A DNA stretch of 13,160 nt, from positions 1 to 13,160 of the forward strand of contig DANZ01000077.1 in NCBI GenBank assembly GCA_002501695.1, written 5' to 3'. The number at the start of each line of letters is the position of its first letter. The stretch's first letter is position 1. Position numbers and translations under genes: made by a program. The notes below the pieces were generated by a model that was not told the origin of the DNA, did no database searches, and worked only from the letters and a program-made list of their open reading frames with translations. The DNA is from Methanolobus sp. UBA474 (lineage in GTDB: Archaea > Halobacteriota > Methanosarcinia > Methanosarcinales > Methanosarcinaceae). Shown in pieces: positions 12,218 to 13,160 of the stretch.

Positions 12218-12769
12218 TTATCTCCAGCGTTTGTACACTTCGTTATCGATACCCATGAGGTCCAGTGCCCTGCCTGCAATGGAATTGACCAGGTCGTCTA
12301 TTGTCTGCGGCCTGGAGTAGAACCCCGGGCATGCAGGCAGTATTATTGCTCCTGCCCTTTCCAGCTTGAGCATGTTCTCCAGATGGATCTGGTTCAAAGG
12401 CGTTTCTCTGGGCATCAGGACAAGTCTTCTCCTCTCTTTCAGGCACACATCCGCCGCGCGCCCCAAAAGGTTATTTGACATGCCGCAGGCGATCTCGCCC
12501 AGCGTCTTCATGCTGCAGGGGGCAACTATCATCCCGGCGAACCGGTGAGAGCCGCTCGCGATGGGTGCTGTGAGCTCTCCTTCTCCGTATACGTGGCTTG
12601 CCAGATCCTCTATCTCAATTACAGAGTGATCTGTCTCGATCTCCATTATCTGCTTCGCAGTCTTAGTTATGACAAGGTGGGTCACAACATCCATTTTAGA
12701 AAGGATCTCCAATAACCTTATTCCGTATATGGAACCCGATGCACCGCTGATACCAATGACTATTTCCAT
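12218..12769 (-). CDS. ubiX: UbiX-family flavin prenyltransferase
   Basis: Joins dimethylallyl phosphate to FMN to make prenylated FMN, the cofactor of UbiD-type decarboxylases. The 183 residues match the family. Marks: the FMN loop GISGASGS (6-13), SGSHRFAGMIVAPCSMKTL (72-90), MSNNLLGRAADVCLKERRRL (97-116, key basic residues), the RETP active-site motif (121-124) and PGFYSRPQTIDDLV (148-161). In archaea a likely user is anhydromevalonate phosphate decarboxylase of the archaeal mevalonate pathway, required for isoprenoid lipids; that is inference, since no UbiD is in view. The ATG at 12769 has GGAGGG six bases upstream. It starts two bases after the LpdD-like gene and its stop abuts the ABC permease start, so the three form one unit. 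Confidence 0.95.
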   Translation of the reverse strand: MEIVIGISGASGSIYGIRLLEILSKMDVVTHLVITKTAKQIMEIETDHSVIEIEDLASHVYGEGELTAPIASGSHRFAGMIVAPCSMKTLGEIACGMSNNLLGRAADVCLKERRRLVLMPRETPLNQIHLENMLKLERAGAIILPACPGFYSRPQTIDDLVNSIAGRALDLMGIDNEVYKRWR

Positions 12770-12771
12770 TT

Positions 12772-13155
12772 TTAACCCTCCCGCAGGATGACTGATAGCT
12801 CATCTATCATCTCTTTTGAAACGGAGACTATTTCCTTTATCTCCTCTTTATTTATATTGTCTGCATGGATGCCGACTATAAATACAATTGTCAAATGGCC
12901 GGACTCGCTCAGCTTCCTCGCTCCAAGCAGTGCGAGTTCGTCTTCCCTGTGTCCAGGTGTGGTGATCACAGAGGATGAAGCACGTCCCGATAAGCTGTCG
13001 AAATTGCCTACACCCACTGCCCCTACATGTGCCCTGCCGCCCGTAAGTCTTACGATATAATCACTGCCTATCTTTTCCCATTCCAGCAAAAGGGATATTT
13101 TGCCTGCGGCACGCTCGATACGCTGGCAGGGGGAATGCTGACGCTCCAAAATCAT
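12772..13155 (-). CDS. LpdD-like protein, probable prenylated-flavin chaperone (start uncertain, near window edge)
   Basis: A 127-residue protein resembling the LpdD family, the small partner of the UbiD-type gallate decarboxylase, described as a prenylated-flavin chaperone. Seen here: TGGRAHVGAVGVG (38-50), SSVITTPGHREDELAL (61-76) and VGIHADNINKEEI (94-106), matching the family's Gly-Gly, Pro-Gly-His and His-x-Asp-Asn patterns as I remember them. It sits two bases before ubiX, which supports a role with prenylated FMN. The start is uncertain: ATG 13155 has GAGGG directly against it, whereas a TTG two codons in has GAGGG six bases upstream, and the frame may extend past the window. No signal peptide or membrane segment. 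Confidence 0.7.
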   Translation of the reverse strand: MILERQHSPCQRIERAAGKISLLLEWEKIGSDYIVRLTGGRAHVGAVGVGNFDSLSGRASSSVITTPGHREDELALLGARKLSESGHLTIVFIVGIHADNINKEEIKEIVSVSKEMIDELSVILREG

Positions 13156-13160
13156 CCCTC

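Noticed and set aside
12217..12279. Longer ABC permease starting at 12279
   Set aside because: It overlaps ubiX by 62 bases and adds residues with no helix; ATG 12216 has a GGAG site and lies one base after the ubiX stop.
1..13160. CRISPR array, insertion sequence, prophage or defence genes
   Set aside because: No spaced direct repeats, transposase, integrase or terminal inverted repeats seen; the tRNA-Pro gene has no partial copy nearby that would mark an integrated element.

Overview
The window reads as a euryarchaeal chromosome, most like a Methanosarcinales methanogen. The case rests on archaeal-type translation genes (L10e, an aIF2-beta with a TRAM tail, archaeal TrpRS and PheRS alpha), TATA-box promoters with Shine-Dalgarno sites matching the archaeal 16S tail, two KaiC/Rad55-like ATPases, DUF1786, and an archaeal UbiX. 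The order is inferred from gene content; the species cannot be named from the sequence alone.

Layout. Positions 1-6384 are all minus strand: the start of pheS (cut by the left edge), trpS, a radical SAM protein overlapping a canonical KaiC-like ATPase, then aIF2-beta and rpl10e (transcribed rpl10e to aIF2-beta), then DUF1786. A short plus-strand island (6431-8261) holds a MoaB/Mog-family molybdopterin protein, a degenerate KaiC-like protein and a YhbY/CRM RNA-binding protein. From 8280 to the right edge everything is minus strand again. One operon runs moaD, moeA, a fused double CrcB fluoride channel, then DUF190. A tRNA-Pro(TGG) follows to the right, and last an operon of LpdD-like protein, ubiX and an ABC-2 permease.

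How the genes fit together. Three molybdopterin genes (moaB, moaD, moeA) lie within 5 kb, which suits an organism needing Mo/W cofactor for formylmethanofuran dehydrogenase. Fluoride export (double CrcB plus DUF190) is wired into the moaD-moeA operon by an 8-base overlap. UbiX makes prenylated FMN and the LpdD-like protein next to it probably handles that cofactor; a likely archaeal user is the UbiD-type decarboxylase of the archaeal mevalonate pathway, which is not in the window.

Most interesting: (1) the tandem CrcB with an extra transmembrane linker, whose loop charges fit two domains of opposite orientation; (2) the 203-base structured leader with its own promoter before DUF190; (3) the radical SAM/KaiC pair sharing 50 bases; (4) a KaiC paralogue that has lost the Walker A and B residues; (5) the LpdD-like/UbiX pair. 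No CRISPR array, insertion sequence, prophage or defence island was seen. No gene-free stretch exceeds 300 bases; the five longest gaps are each described.
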